Positions 13,880 to 24,760 of a DNA stretch of 64,000 nt are shown here, piece by piece; the first letter of the stretch is position 1, and each line of letters starts with the position of its first letter. Both the position numbers and the translations under genes were made by a program. Origin of the DNA: Plectrocnemia conspersa (taxonomy: Eukaryota; Arthropoda; Insecta; Trichoptera; Polycentropodidae); assembly GCA_009617715.1 (NCBI GenBank), contig VTFK01000301.1:62001-126000 (forward strand), read 5' to 3'. The notes beneath the pieces were generated by a model. That model had not been told where the DNA came from and made no database searches. It worked only from the letters and a program-made list of their open reading frames with translations.

Positions 13880-13990
13880 ACTGAAGTGATTAGCATGATA
13901 GACGATTGGTATAAGTCTCTGACTATTGTCCTAAAAGACCTGGGTTCGAATTTCTTACGGTTTCCCTTGGAATAAACTTTGATAGCGAGG
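13880..13990 (+). repeat. tRNA-derived SINE, family A, copy 3 (head only)
   Basis: The head (13896-13955) shares most bases with the head at 5521-5580 and preserves the best B box, GGGTTCGAATT near 13943. The body found in the other two copies does not follow; a mariner remnant begins within about 50 bp instead. Either the mariner inserted into the SINE or the copy is truncated. Confidence 0.55.
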
Positions 13991-14500
13991 AGAGTCATTT
14001 GTTTTCCATTCAGAACCCTGCATTTTCATCTAAGGATCATAGTCATATATCCAACTTTCATCTTCAGTTATAATTTTGACCTTAAAGTTCGGATCTGCAT
14101 CAAGACGATCCTTCAATTCCGTGAAAACTGACACACGATTTACTGACACCTTCTGTTCGTCAGTCAAAAGTTTGGGAACATATTTCGCACTCACTCGTCT
14201 CATTTGCAAATTATCAGTTAAAAATGATTTGCACGGATCCGTACAAGATGTTTAGTTCTTTGGTAAGCTCTCGAATAGTCAATTGTCTATTTAAACGAGC
14301 CATTTTTAAACCATTTTGAGGGCAAAAGACGTCCCGACCGTTGCTCGTCTTCCGCTTTCAAATCGCTTATACCATTTGTAAACAGTCTTCAGAGTCACCA
14401 CATTATTGCTATACACTGATTTTAACAATTCGTGAGCTTCTTTGGTACTTTTTTGTCACTTAAAACAAAACTTAATATTAACGCGTTCATTCAAAATCCA
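13990..14500 (-). pseudogene. mariner-family transposase, decayed 5' two-thirds
   Basis: A Tc1/mariner transposase cuts and pastes DNA at TA targets using an N-terminal helix-turn-helix region and a D,D34D catalytic core. On the minus strand the readable pieces run in the correct order: VNIKFCFK (14482-14459), TKEAHELLKSVY, LKTVYKWYKRFESG, then LTIRELTKELNILYGSVQ, a block equivalent to FVPKLLTDEQK, and TEDESWIYDYDP with the first catalytic Asp intact. Stops and frameshifts break it repeatedly (a TGA after FCFK, a frame change near 14310-14330, a stop after DYDP). The sequence ends just after QGSEWK, so the second and third catalytic Asp are missing. The motif style suits a mariner proper rather than Tc1. 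It is certainly inactive. Confidence 0.88.
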
Positions 14501-14879
14501 TAATGCGTGACACGGTAAATATGACCTCACTCTTCCGCCTCAGTAAGCCGGCTAACAAGTCACAACTTGTATAAGCTTGACACTGACTATCTCAACGGAT
14601 CATACTATCGGAATTATTACTTTAAATAAATGTAGTGGTAGAAATTACTGCTATAAAAATTAATTCTAACGCGTTGTGTATTAAATGTGCCATTTTTATT
14701 ACCTTAAAAAATCTGTTTTATGCGTAACCGTGATGCAAAACTAGCTGCACATTATGTAAGGTTTATAGTCAGTTACAATTTTTAAATGTAGACAGTCGGA
14801 TCAAAATAAGAAAAAATGGGATTTGTTCTTGAGTTAATTCGACTGAGGGATCGACTTAATAGGATAGGTATTTACAGTA
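14501..14879. other. spacer next to mariner
   Basis: Bases 14501-14600 are somewhat GC-richer and may contain the untranslated 5' end and terminal repeat of the mariner; I could not identify the repeat because the opposite end is lost. The rest is unremarkable. Confidence 0.4.
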
Positions 14880-15260
14880 AGTAGTCATTGATTGCCAAAT
14901 CGCACACTTTTAGATTCCATGTTGAAAATTTAGCTGAGTTTTTTTTACTACGTATCCAAGCGAATTACGCCGTACAGCGCGTACAAGCTCTTAAAGTCGC
15001 ATTAAAACGAGGAACGCTGGGAAATCCCGGCCGTTCAAAAATGCCTCTAAGTCTTGGGCTAAATTTGCCCACACACATGCTAAGTAATTTCATGCTATAT
15101 ACATAATTTGCCGAAATTTTCCCACCAACAAATTACTATTTAAGCGCGGCATTAATGTAAGCCTCCGTTTTATGCTTTGGGAGCGGGACGCGTTTTACGA
15201 CTTTGAAAGGAGGCCCGTCGTTATTTTTTCGCGTTCGACACGTTAGTGTAATGCGGGCTT
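14880..15260. promoter_or_regulatory. GC-elevated island
   Basis: CpG words are scattered through 14930-15250 with flanks returning to AT-rich sequence. The 72-codon frame on the plus strand is not recognisable. It may be a conserved noncoding element; no motif decides the matter. Confidence 0.25.
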
Positions 15261-15622
15261 GAGTGCAAAAACCTATATAATAATATATTTTTATTATTTT
15301 AGCCAGATCTTAAATTTGAATCTAGAAGTTGAGCTAAGTGTAAAAAGAGTACGGTCTTGAAGCATAGATTTAAACGAAGTGGCCGATTTTTACTTAGTTG
15401 AAAACGGACCAGACTCTAACAATATCATTTTGGTTTACGTCCATGGCTTAAAATACTATTTTATCATCTTATGTAAACTGTAAAGATTTTTTTTTAATTC
15501 TTGCGTCATCATACGATAGTCAACAAAATATATACTTCGTATATATTTAAAATACATTCTTATAACTTGTTCGCAAATTATTCTTAATATATTTGCAATA
15601 AACTTAGTCTTCTGCTATATAA

Positions 15623-15990
15623 TTAAAGCATACAGGTCATATTTAGTCGCTTTGATTGCGTCAGTTGGTCCTTGAAACTTGTTCTCAAGCGCGTATCCTG
15701 GAAGTAATTGCTAAGACCGGAAGCGAGGCGTAAGTCAGATGTCCATGAAGTCGTTCTTGGAGCGAAGTAGTAGTCTGAGCGTCGAGTGTGTATGGTCAGG
15801 TTTTTTACCGCATAATATACAATGTCACGTGCGTAAATAGTAAACCCACTCCTCACATTAAAGGGGTAGTAGGAATGCCGCGTTCTTATAGATAGTTGCT
15901 AGATTCGTGGGTACAGTTTGCGAGACTTCAGACGCGTGTCTGCCGTGTCTCATGACTGATGTTGTGTAAGAACCGCTAAAACGTATATCT
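15623..15990 (-). mobile_element. GC-richer island, LTR-like or regulatory
   Basis: This composition island contains an open minus-strand frame of 77 codons with no protein resemblance. On the minus strand the run GTATATTATG followed by ACACTCGACG and a CAGACTAC-type leader recalls an LTR promoter, as at 9726-10260, but I see no shared segment between the two. A host regulatory element is equally possible. Confidence 0.2.
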
Positions 15991-16589
15991 AAACGTTATC
16001 TAAAAAGTGAAACTCCAATTTATATTGAATTGTTGTTCGACTATTAGAATAAGAGCATTGCAAAAATGGATCTTATTTTAATTAAAAATATTTTTTCAAT
16101 ATATTCATTCTTTATATATCCTATTATTGAAATAACTATATTTTTTCAAAAAACAAACCTTATATGCTTACATTAAGTAGATATTTAATGTTTAACCAAG
16201 AAATATCATAAGACCACCTGGAATATGAATATCTTTGATCTTAAACCGATATTCTAAGAAATCAAATTACTTGCTATAAAATAATATATTATATATATTA
16301 TATTAGCTATATAAATTCTTAAATATATTAATAATTTGCTTTTTTGCTACTTTCCATAATTTTGTTTACAAAATATTTTTGTAAATATTACTACATAACG
16401 CAAAAAGATTTTTAAATTGCAGTTTAATTATTGTTTATTATATATTAAGTGTATTGAACGCTTTAATTACAAATAATTTTACAGTAGAAAGTGTGAAATT
16501 AAAAAAAATGGAAGTCACGTATATTGTTACATAGAATAGATGTAAGCACTTTTTCGCTACATCTTAATTTTTTACTGGTGTTTAGATGA
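15991..16589. other. AT-rich noncoding spacer
   Basis: Nothing recognised. Confidence 0.55.
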
Positions 16590-17285
16590 AAAACAAAGGA
16601 AAAAGGTAAACGTGATAAAATTACACAAAGAAATATTACACAATGTAAATTACATGGCAAAATATACACAGCAAAAAATATTTGTTGAAAAAATTACAGT
16701 TGCAAAAATTTTTAAAGCTGTAATTTCACATTCTCTAGTAACATGATTAATCAAAAATATGGTTTTTAGTGCGCATATAAAATGTTAAAAGCAGGAGAAT
16801 TTTTTTAAATTATATTATATTTTATTGATTTAATATAATATACAAAAAAAAACAGAGAAAAATTCAAAGGAGCTATAAGCAAAAGTAAAATCGTTCTTAT
16901 TTAATAAAATAAAAACTGTTGGTACTACCACTTTTTAATTTATAACGGATAATTAAAATAAACTATATTTTAGCATACAATTTTATATAAAAAATTGCAT
17001 ACTAATGTAATTTATAAATTTTATTGAAGTATATATTTTTAAAATATCTTTTTATTTCATATCACTTTTTAACACATAAAATAATTCATGTGAAAATACA
17101 CATTTTTGGTTTCGCAAATGATACATCAAATGTTAATCGAAAGGGTTTAACAAAAGAAATTACTGAAGTGTGAAATTTTCTCTTTGCTTAATTCTTTCCA
17201 TGTGTATTTTGTTCTTGTGTAAGTTTGCTGTAGAATTTTATCACGTGTATTTTTTTCCTGTGTAATTTCATTATTCTTAAAGTCA
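16590..17285. repeat. imperfect terminal inverted repeat pair, MITE-like
   Basis: A segment near 16605-16660 (containing ACGTGATAAAATT followed by two TTACAC words and ending ATTACATGG) pairs imperfectly with the reverse complement of about 17195-17265 (ACGTGATAAAATT, then TTACACAAG and ACACATGG). The arms are about 55 bp, enclosing some 550 bp of AT-rich sequence without a frame. The layout fits a non-autonomous DNA transposon. Arm edges and target duplication were not resolved, and AT-rich DNA raises the chance of accidental pairing. Confidence 0.35.
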
Positions 17286-19329
17286 AATTTACCAAATAAT
17301 ATTACTCGTTCTTTAAATTGCAGTTCTGCAGATAAATATATAAAATATTTAAAAACTTATATACAATATAATATATACAAGGTTCAGAATATATTGAAGC
17401 AGACCGGAAAGTAGCATTGAATCGTAAAAAACGATATTTTAAATTATTACTTTCATATTCTGGAATTTATTGCTCGTTCTGGTACACTGAGTTTTATATT
17501 TCAAGTGTTATATATAAATACTAGAAGAAGTGCAGTTTATATAAAATTTATATTATATTTAGTTTTAAGAAAAAATATATTTGAAGCTTATTTTAATACA
17601 ATACAATAATAATATAACGTGAATTTAATTGTATTAAACAATCCTTTGATTGAACTGATCCTTTGTTTTAAACTATCTAAATGTAAGTTCAACACTTTCC
17701 AGGTGAACCCTATCAAAATGTAAATTGTAATGCTAGCAAACTGTCCATTCAAAATTTTCATCATTGTTGGTACACTTTAAGGTCCCTGTGGTTGATCTCT
17801 TGGCACAATTATTCCGTTGATTCCAGTGATAAATTATTATGCTAAAATATAGTTATTCATTAGCATAGTAGATTATTGATTGTGCATTATACAATATATT
17901 TGAGTCAAACATCTTGTATACGATTATTGATTGTAATAAAGCCTTTTAGTGTACAACAATAAATATCCAACAATCGTCTTCCAATTATTACCTCATGAAT
18001 ATGTAATCCTCTATCGGATAAGACTATTTCCATGATAATCGGTAATAAATATACTTGATTTTCCCATCTTTGTGACCAAGCCGAAGCAAACATCTGTACG
18101 TGCCGAAAGCCGTTTTATTTATACCATTTTTTTATACGTACACGCATAAGAAACCGCCGAATTATACAAAATTGCTTATTTACTACATCTTTATGGCCAT
18201 CTATGACTATTATCGCAAAAAAGTGCTTTACACGAATACTGATGTATATTTTTTGACCAAAAAATAACACAATATTCTCACATTGAACATAATATTTTTT
18301 ATGGTTTATTTATAATGTTACATAATAGGCATAACGTTCATAGATCAATGAAATAAATCGAGACGAATGTATTGAATTGTGTAACATAAATATTGAATGA
18401 TGGGTAATTTTATCGCTACACTAACCCGTATCAAATTGGCTGGAAGTGATTAATGAACTGTATTTTAAATAGACAATGGACTCAGAAGAGGCTATTTATC
18501 CTGATTAGTCCTGATTGAATGGTTCAATGTATTGGTACACTTTTCTTGTTTTTGTAACTGTCAGGTTATCGGAAAAGTAATTTCAGCTATATCATTTGCG
18601 CTATTATATATGCAAAACCCCAAGTAATTGAAAATGGAAGAAATATCGACTTTTAATTACACTGTACAAAAAAAATTGCCTTGTTTTTTTACCATAAATA
18701 TAAAATAAATAAAATAATTCGACGTAAACGTGAAAATATACGCAAAATTCTGAAATTATATTTAATCGAAAAATATATAAATTTGTACACCTACTGTCTA
18801 AATAATAAAATCGATTCTAATAAAACCGTAAACATAAACATAAGGCCATATAGCTTGAGCGTGACGTCATTGCTTAGAGGATTATCAACCGCATATACAT
18901 ATATTTAAATATATGATGTTGGTACCCCCTAATAATAACAGCAAACTTATATTGATTTATTCAACACGTTACTTAGCTTTTTGAGATGTAAGGGTTTTTG
19001 TATCGCGGCTTTTCTTACTCGCATCTCGTTTGCCGACGCTTTGACAACCGATGTTGGAGTTATCATCTTGGTCGTATTTTTGACCTTATCTCAGCCGCCG
19101 CAAATTCTTGAGCTACGTCGTTTTTGATTCGATATTGTCTTTTGTTGTTTTTATGTTTGTTACTAAAGTAACAACAAGTGCATTCATTTAAGAATTGATT
19201 TGTTCAAATTAATTTATATTTGTAAGAATTTTACTAAAATTTAATTAAGCTTGGTATATGAAAATTCTTTCGCGTCGTCTCTTTTATTTAATGCTATTTT
19301 TCTGTATAATTTTTTAAAATTAAATTTTT
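17286..19329. other. AT-rich noncoding spacer
   Basis: No gene recognised. Frames at 17905-18093 and 18681-18908 are low-complexity. Around 18960-19150 GC content rises modestly, next to the 3' end of the Penelope-like element, and may be part of its 3' region. Confidence 0.5.
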
Positions 19330-20530
19330 AATTTTTCCAGAAGTTTTAGTTCTATTAAAAATGATATGATGATTTTGATTAAAAGTGACAAAGTTGATTT
19401 TTTATCAAAGCGTTTTATCGCGTTTCTATGTTCTATCTTTCTTTGTGAAATCCTACGGTTTGTCTGACCAATGTAAATTTTGTGACAATCGCTACAATAA
19501 ATTTGGTATACTCCTTCTGATAAGTTATTTATTTTGTCTTTTCATTTCAGTAGAATGGTCATTATTTTATTTGGCGATTTAAAAATTACCATAACACCTT
19601 TTTTAGGAAGTCATTTCTTTACAGAAATCTCTCGAACTTGCCGTAAATGTGAATCACCATTAAATTTCTCATTTATATATATTTTTTTATTAATTTTTTT
19701 TATTGTCAGTGTTAGTAAATCCAATTTTTTAAATGTTTCTTTGACAATTTTACATCTCTTAATTTTATGTTCACTATCCGAAAATTTGTCTGCTTTATGA
19801 AAATAATAAGTCTAAAAATGAAGAGATTTGTTTCGTTCAATTTCCATGATAAATTTTTTTTTTATGTTGATTATATAAAAGATTCAGAAAAATGCTCAAT
19901 TTATCAAATCCATCTGACCATATTACAAATATATCGTCTGCATATAAAAGCCAAATTTTTGGTTTGAATTCAGATTTTTTAATACTTGTTTCGAAATCCT
20001 TCATGAAAAGGTTTGCAATAATTGGTAATAAAGGTGATCCCACGGGTGCTCCTTCAATTTGTTTGTAAAATTGTTTATTATAAATTATATGTGTTGAATT
20101 TATACAGTTGTTTATGAGATCTAAAATATATTTAGGAGGTTTTTCTTTTTATTTAAAAATTGTAACTGCTTCTGGTATTGGAATATTTGTAAAAGGTGTA
20201 GTGACGGAAAAACAGACCAGAATATCTTCGTCTGATAAATTACTTTTTTTTCTAAGAGGTCGTAAGAATTTTTAACATATGATTTCCCTTCCTCATTTAA
20301 GGTTAAGGTCATTTTGCTAGAGATTTTGTCAGTTTTTGAGTAGGTTCGTCAACTGCACTTACTTTGGTCTTAAAGATATGTTTTATTTATAAATTTTCGG
20401 TAATCCATAAAATGTAAGTATTCTGGAAAGTTTTTGACGTAGAATAATCTCGTATTTGATTTTATTTGGAAAATGGGTTTTGTCAATAAGTTTTTTAGTT
20501 TTAATTTCTAGATATAAGGTAGAGTAGTTA
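19330..20530 (-). pseudogene. Penelope-like retroelement: reverse transcriptase plus GIY-YIG endonuclease, decayed
   Basis: Penelope-like elements copy themselves with a telomerase-related reverse transcriptase and, in the EN-positive class, nick target DNA with a GIY-YIG nuclease. The minus strand shows the expected order: FYGLPKIYK (20412-20386); SLRPKVSAVDEPTQKL; the motif-A region FSVTTPFTNIP (about 20190), where the usual FDV Asp is replaced by Ser; EGAPVGSPLLPIIANLF (about 20059-20011); LLYADDIFVIW (about 19945) with both catalytic Asp present; SFLDLLFS; then GVYQIYCSDCHKIYIGQT (19515-19462), a clear GIY-YIG core; and KKSTLSL near 19390. Stops and frameshifts separate these pieces, and the region after SFLDLL is shorter than usual, lacking the YRKPTHT-type block. 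It is inactive. The element's terminal repeats were not defined. Confidence 0.93.
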
Positions 20531-20815
20531 TCTAATTTTTTTTATAAATATTGTCATTTAGGAACTCTTATATGTTATTTTCATAATCAATTTTGTATAT
20601 ATATATATAAAATATTTTTACTTTCATATGTTGTGCCTCTGCCTCTGCCTCTTTCTACAAAATCAAATACTTAGCTATACAATAGGAGTAAAAGGTTGTT
20701 AATAAAACGTGCATTTATTTTGGTCTTATGCATATACATATATTCCCTATTTATAATATTAGCACAAAAAACAAGTCTTGGGTAGTAGCTTAGATGTACT
20801 AAAATAAATTAGTCC
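20531..20815. other. spacer upstream of Penelope-like remnant
   Basis: On the minus strand this would be the 5' part of the element. One short stretch reads ERGRGRGTTYESKNIL near 20650, made by repeats of GCCTCT. I cannot assign it to the element with confidence. Confidence 0.35.
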
Positions 20816-20819
20816 ATCC

Positions 20820-21340
20820 TGTTGAGAATTTACTTAATTGTGCTTTTACTTTTTATACGGCTGTTTGTGAGCATCCGTGTCTTGCCTCTATATTCGACTA
20901 TAGCGAAAGTTGGCCTTAACAAGGGGACGTTTCCCTTTCGCTGCCATATATCAATGTCAATGTCGTCACAACATTCCCGGCTCTTAATCCGACGAAGAAT
21001 CCGGGAACACTTTGTACCGCCGAGGACGTCTTTAATGCGAAACACCAAGAGAGAAGTTTTTGATTAAAACTTTCACCCTCAGCTACCGAGGAGCAGACCC
21101 CTAAGGCGACGAGCCAAAGAGTTGTGTAAGGTGCTCCTGATTTATCGCCGGGGGTCAAACTTGAGCAGTCACGTCTGTACTTAAGGGTCGCTAAAGGTGT
21201 ATTGTACTACTTTGATATTTCCATTTTTCTCGTGCCCTTTGTTTCTGATCCTATTTCCTAGGTGTGATGATTGTCGTTAGCCGGAGGAGCTATTAGCGAG
21301 GAGTCAAATAAAAGCGAATAGTAAAAATGGAGGATCGAGT
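20820..21340. promoter_or_regulatory. GC-rich island with overlapping frames, unidentified
   Basis: This is one of the most GC-rich blocks in the window. Frames of 72-81 codons overlap on both strands, but none resembles a known protein and none is flanked by credible splice sites. The edges are sharp. It could be a conserved regulatory element, a 5' exon or UTR of an unrecognised transcript, or a fragment of a GC-rich retroelement. Confidence 0.3.
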
Positions 21341-22018
21341 TAACGATTTTCTCTCACGGAAGCACTCACGTTAACGGTAATTACTTTCAGACCCACTTTG
21401 CCTCGTATATGTGTACACACGAGTGTATGTGTTAAGCTACAATAACACATTCTTGAGATTTGTGCTAACTAACGTTAACAAAATATCATAAATTTCAGGT
21501 CAAATGTCTTTGTAAATACTTTGTTATTAATATAATAAAAAGTATGAAATTTTTAGAGCAAAATCACTATATATACGAAATTATTTCATCTTATTACTAT
21601 ATATTAAGTGAAGACGTCACGCAAGGTCTACAAACATAATCACAACAGAATATATTAGTATAGTACAGATTAAGCATAACTGAAAACAAATTGATATGTT
21701 AAGTTAAATATTTTTAATCATATTTTTGCATTTATGTAAATAAGTTTTAAAAAAATTGACTTAATTTTTATCATTTTGCCAAATTTGATCAAAATAAAAA
21801 CTGAAAATGCTGCGTTTGCGACACAACTAATTTTTAATGGTTTCCTAATCTTTTATCAGTTAAAAAAACGTGATGATGGTGCTACGATTTATTGTCATCA
21901 TGTAAAAGCAATTAATAATTTCAGTGGGACTGAAAATATATACTTTTAATATAGATTTCTAAGTAGATTTCCGATTATTTTTTTAGTGCTTAAAATCTAG
22001 CCAATATTTAAAAAAACA

Positions 22019-22021
<3 letters not shown>
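21341..22021. other. AT-rich noncoding spacer
   Basis: Nothing recognised beyond short purine/pyrimidine runs. Confidence 0.55.

Positions 22022-22084
<63 letters not shown>
22022..22084. repeat. (TA)n microsatellite
   Basis: About 63 bp of uninterrupted alternating T/A. It forms one side of a 207-bp unique segment bounded by a second array. Confidence 0.97.
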
Positions 22085-22086
<2 letters not shown>

Positions 22087-22288
22087 TTAATATTTCTAGT
22101 AGTCGGATTACTCCGCGTACTTTTTTTTTTTTGATTCCGTGTGGAATCATGGTCCCTACGTTTCGGCCAGATTCGCCCAGCCATCCTCAGGGGAAAATTG
22201 AGAATATGAACATCCGGTGTGGGCAAAGCCCAGCATGTGGTTGTTCAGATCTATTAACCAAATATTTCTCCGCGAAAACGCATTCAAC

Positions 22289-22292
<4 letters not shown>
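22085..22292 (-). repeat. unique insert between two (TA)n arrays, with hammerhead-like core
   Basis: The segment starts TGGTTAA and ends AACCACA next to the arrays, giving a short inverted match at its edges. On the minus strand it carries CTGAGGA (22190-22184), which fits the hammerhead ribozyme core CUGANGA. A short stem-forming stretch GGCT...GGCC follows, then GAAACG (from 22164). This spacing matches the motif known from Penelope-like element terminal repeats. The cleavage-site strand (stem III followed by UH) and stem I were not found with confidence, so activity is doubtful. A decayed Penelope-like terminal repeat is the most likely identity. Confidence 0.4.

Positions 22293-22351
<59 letters not shown>
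22293..22351. repeat. (TA)n microsatellite
   Basis: About 59 bp of alternating T/A, the partner array of the one ending at 22084. Confidence 0.97.
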
Positions 22352-22353
<2 letters not shown>

Positions 22354-22915
22354 TTTTAATTTTTAATTTATCATTAACGAAAATTGCATGATTTATCACT
22401 GTCTAAAAAATATGTGTCACACAATCTATTGCATTGAAGTCACTAATGCGTAGAGCACCACCATTTATACTGTTCTGGATTGATAAAAAAAGTTTTGCTC
22501 TACTGTATTATGTATGCATCAGTTGAACCAGCTTCATTGGCAAATAGGCTCAATAAAGATTTTCTCTCAGCTCAGTGCAGACGTGGGGTAAGCGACGACG
22601 CATAAAGGCTAGATAATATATTATTATAGAATAAGATAAAAAAATTGACGGAAGGTGCTTATTGATCTTTTATACAAAAAATAAATAAAAGTATTTTGTA
22701 TTAAATATTTACTAAAAAATGAGATCAACTTTAAAGCATCCAGACAAAAAATTATTAATAATTATAATATAACAAAATAAACGCACTCGATCATAAACAA
22801 TTTATCAAAAGCAGACGCGCTATCATTAATTTATAGACAATGCGTCATATTAATGTCTCGAAACTCTTAATATTCATTCGGATTAATTTAAATCCGTACA
22901 AAAATTGCCTATAAA
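22352..22915. other. noncoding spacer
   Basis: Moderately complex but without recognisable coding or repeat content. Confidence 0.5.
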
Positions 22916-23125
22916 CGATCCATCAAAAAAATGGCAACGCATAATAACGTGCAAAGTAAACAGAACCGTTTTTGCGTTAGACACCTTATGAATATTTAAA
23001 GTCGCCATATTGCGTGTGATTCGCTCCGCGGCAAGATGGCGGTCGACGGCCATCTTGTGCCTTTTGGGAAAATCGGCTCGAGACGCCGATTTAATTATTT
23101 CCATAAATATTGATGGCGTTTCATC
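22916..23125. promoter_or_regulatory. PHO/YY1-type site cluster, candidate Polycomb response element
   Basis: Five copies of the PHO/YY1 core (GCCAT or its complement ATGGC) lie within about 190 bp: 22931, 23004, 23036, 23049 and 23113. Two extended sites, AAGATGGC (23033-23040) and GCCATCTT (23049-23056), face each other across a GTCGAC centre. Together they make a 26-bp palindrome (23032-23057) with one mismatched pair. AAGATGGCGG is the classic YY1 form, and Pleiohomeotic binds the same core in insects. The site sits in a CpG-containing island. The Polycomb role is inferred from site clustering; GAGA sites are not obvious here. Confidence 0.4.
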
Positions 23126-24649
23126 TGGATTTACGCTTGATTAAAAACAAACAAAACGACCAGCGATACAAGGCTTGATCAATCCATTGTGGCAGATTTA
23201 ATCTGACAGATATTTTTTACAGGATTATAAATATTTTTCGCGTGATACATCAATTAAATATTGGTCTGTAAATATTTGAGTTTGCCTTATATATATTTAT
23301 AAAATAATATACCCAGAAATAATAATATATATGTGTTTGGACATCAAGGGTAATAAATACCTATCAATTACCATTTTTCCCAGATAGCTATTAACCTAAT
23401 TAATCATAATAAAATCGCCAGATTTTTGCCATTTTAGGCCGTAGCTTGGTTGTCAAAGACTTTACATAAAATTGCAGAAATACTTAACAAGTGATAATAT
23501 GCTAGCAAAATGTAAGAGGGAATATTTCAAAGTTCTGATTTACTCTGTACATTGCGAGAAACTGATGACCAAAGGTAACGATTTCAAATATATAATTTTA
23601 AACTAGAATATATGATATATTCAAACAAATGCTACAAATACAAAATATGTTTACTTGTACAATATATACATATGTATATACATACGCAACTTACAACCAC
23701 TTGCTCACTTTTGTTAAACTCTCGCCTTCCTGTTTTTCTTTTTCGCCAACAAAAAAATACATAGCGGGAAGCCCCTTTCTTTTGTCGCTGTGATCAGGCG
23801 AAAATATTTTTGTTCCACTTGTATCGAGAGGTAAAATTACCATTTTTTAAAAACACAGGCGGGACCTAAAGCGCAATATTGCACGAAAGCGAATTAACCC
23901 ATCCGTTGGCATAGCACAGCTGCCAGAGCATGTCTATGAAACCCCAGGGAATCAAATAAAATTTGTAGCTGAGTTTGGTTTCATATTTTTATTTCAAATG
24001 TTGTCCACTGCTGAAAATATGACAGTGAGGTTAATTAAGAAAATCAGAAGATACGTAATTTTTCTAAATATTTTTAGATGTAGGGACTGTAATATTTTTA
24101 TAGTTTTTTGACATGATTTAATAGTTTGGATTTAAAAATCTATAATCAAAATTTATTAGGTTAGCAAAGAAATGTTATATTGCTTTATTTTGTCTGAAAT
24201 AATAATAATGTAACCATATATTATTACTGGTGTTTTTATATAAAATAATATTTTTTAATAATGCGGTTCTGTTAAATGTCAACGATGGTGACAAGCCATT
24301 TATTTTGTTATTTAGTTTTTGATTAATAATATTTAAAATGGCCCGAACCAACTGCGCTGCGGAACTTTACAATTTTACGTGGTACGAGAGTTCAATATTA
24401 AACGAAGCACCTTTTGAAATATTAATAGAGAGACCTCAATTCTTATAGCTGGTAACTTTCGGCAAAAAATAATGTTATTTAAGTCTCCTTCACAGTAATT
24501 CGAACATCAAACGCTTTATTGGATATTACCTTGGTTACAAATTAAACAGCCCTGTCGCTATTTTAATCAAAAATGAATTTGACACTTTAAATGTCATAAT
24601 CTAAAGAGCAGCCGTAAAACAATGTAAATGTTAACCCAGCTAATAAACA
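23126..24649. other. AT-rich noncoding spacer with a minor GC-richer part
   Basis: Bases 23700-23960 are slightly GC-richer but have no frame or motif that I can name. The rest is AT-rich spacer. Confidence 0.5.
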
Positions 24650-24760
24650 CAGTTTATTTAACAGTTAACTGCGCGACATTTAACCGGACAATGATAAACG
24701 TAGTGAAACGTGACAGGTGTCAAAACCGTCAGCTGACGGTTCGTTGACAGAGTAAACGGA
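24650..24760. promoter_or_regulatory. small island with perfect palindrome and TGACAG sites
   Basis: An 18-bp perfect palindrome (24724-24741) is centred on the E-box CAGCTG. Just upstream lies TGACAGGTGTCA, and just downstream another TGACAG. TGACAG is the core bound by Hth/Meis-type TALE homeodomain proteins. The combination within 100 bp, in an island with several CpG, suggests a regulatory element. Function is inferred from motifs alone. Confidence 0.35.

Noticed and set aside
22700..22745. A bantam-like microRNA (TGAGATCA...)
   Set aside because: Only the first eight bases agree and no complementary arm is present.
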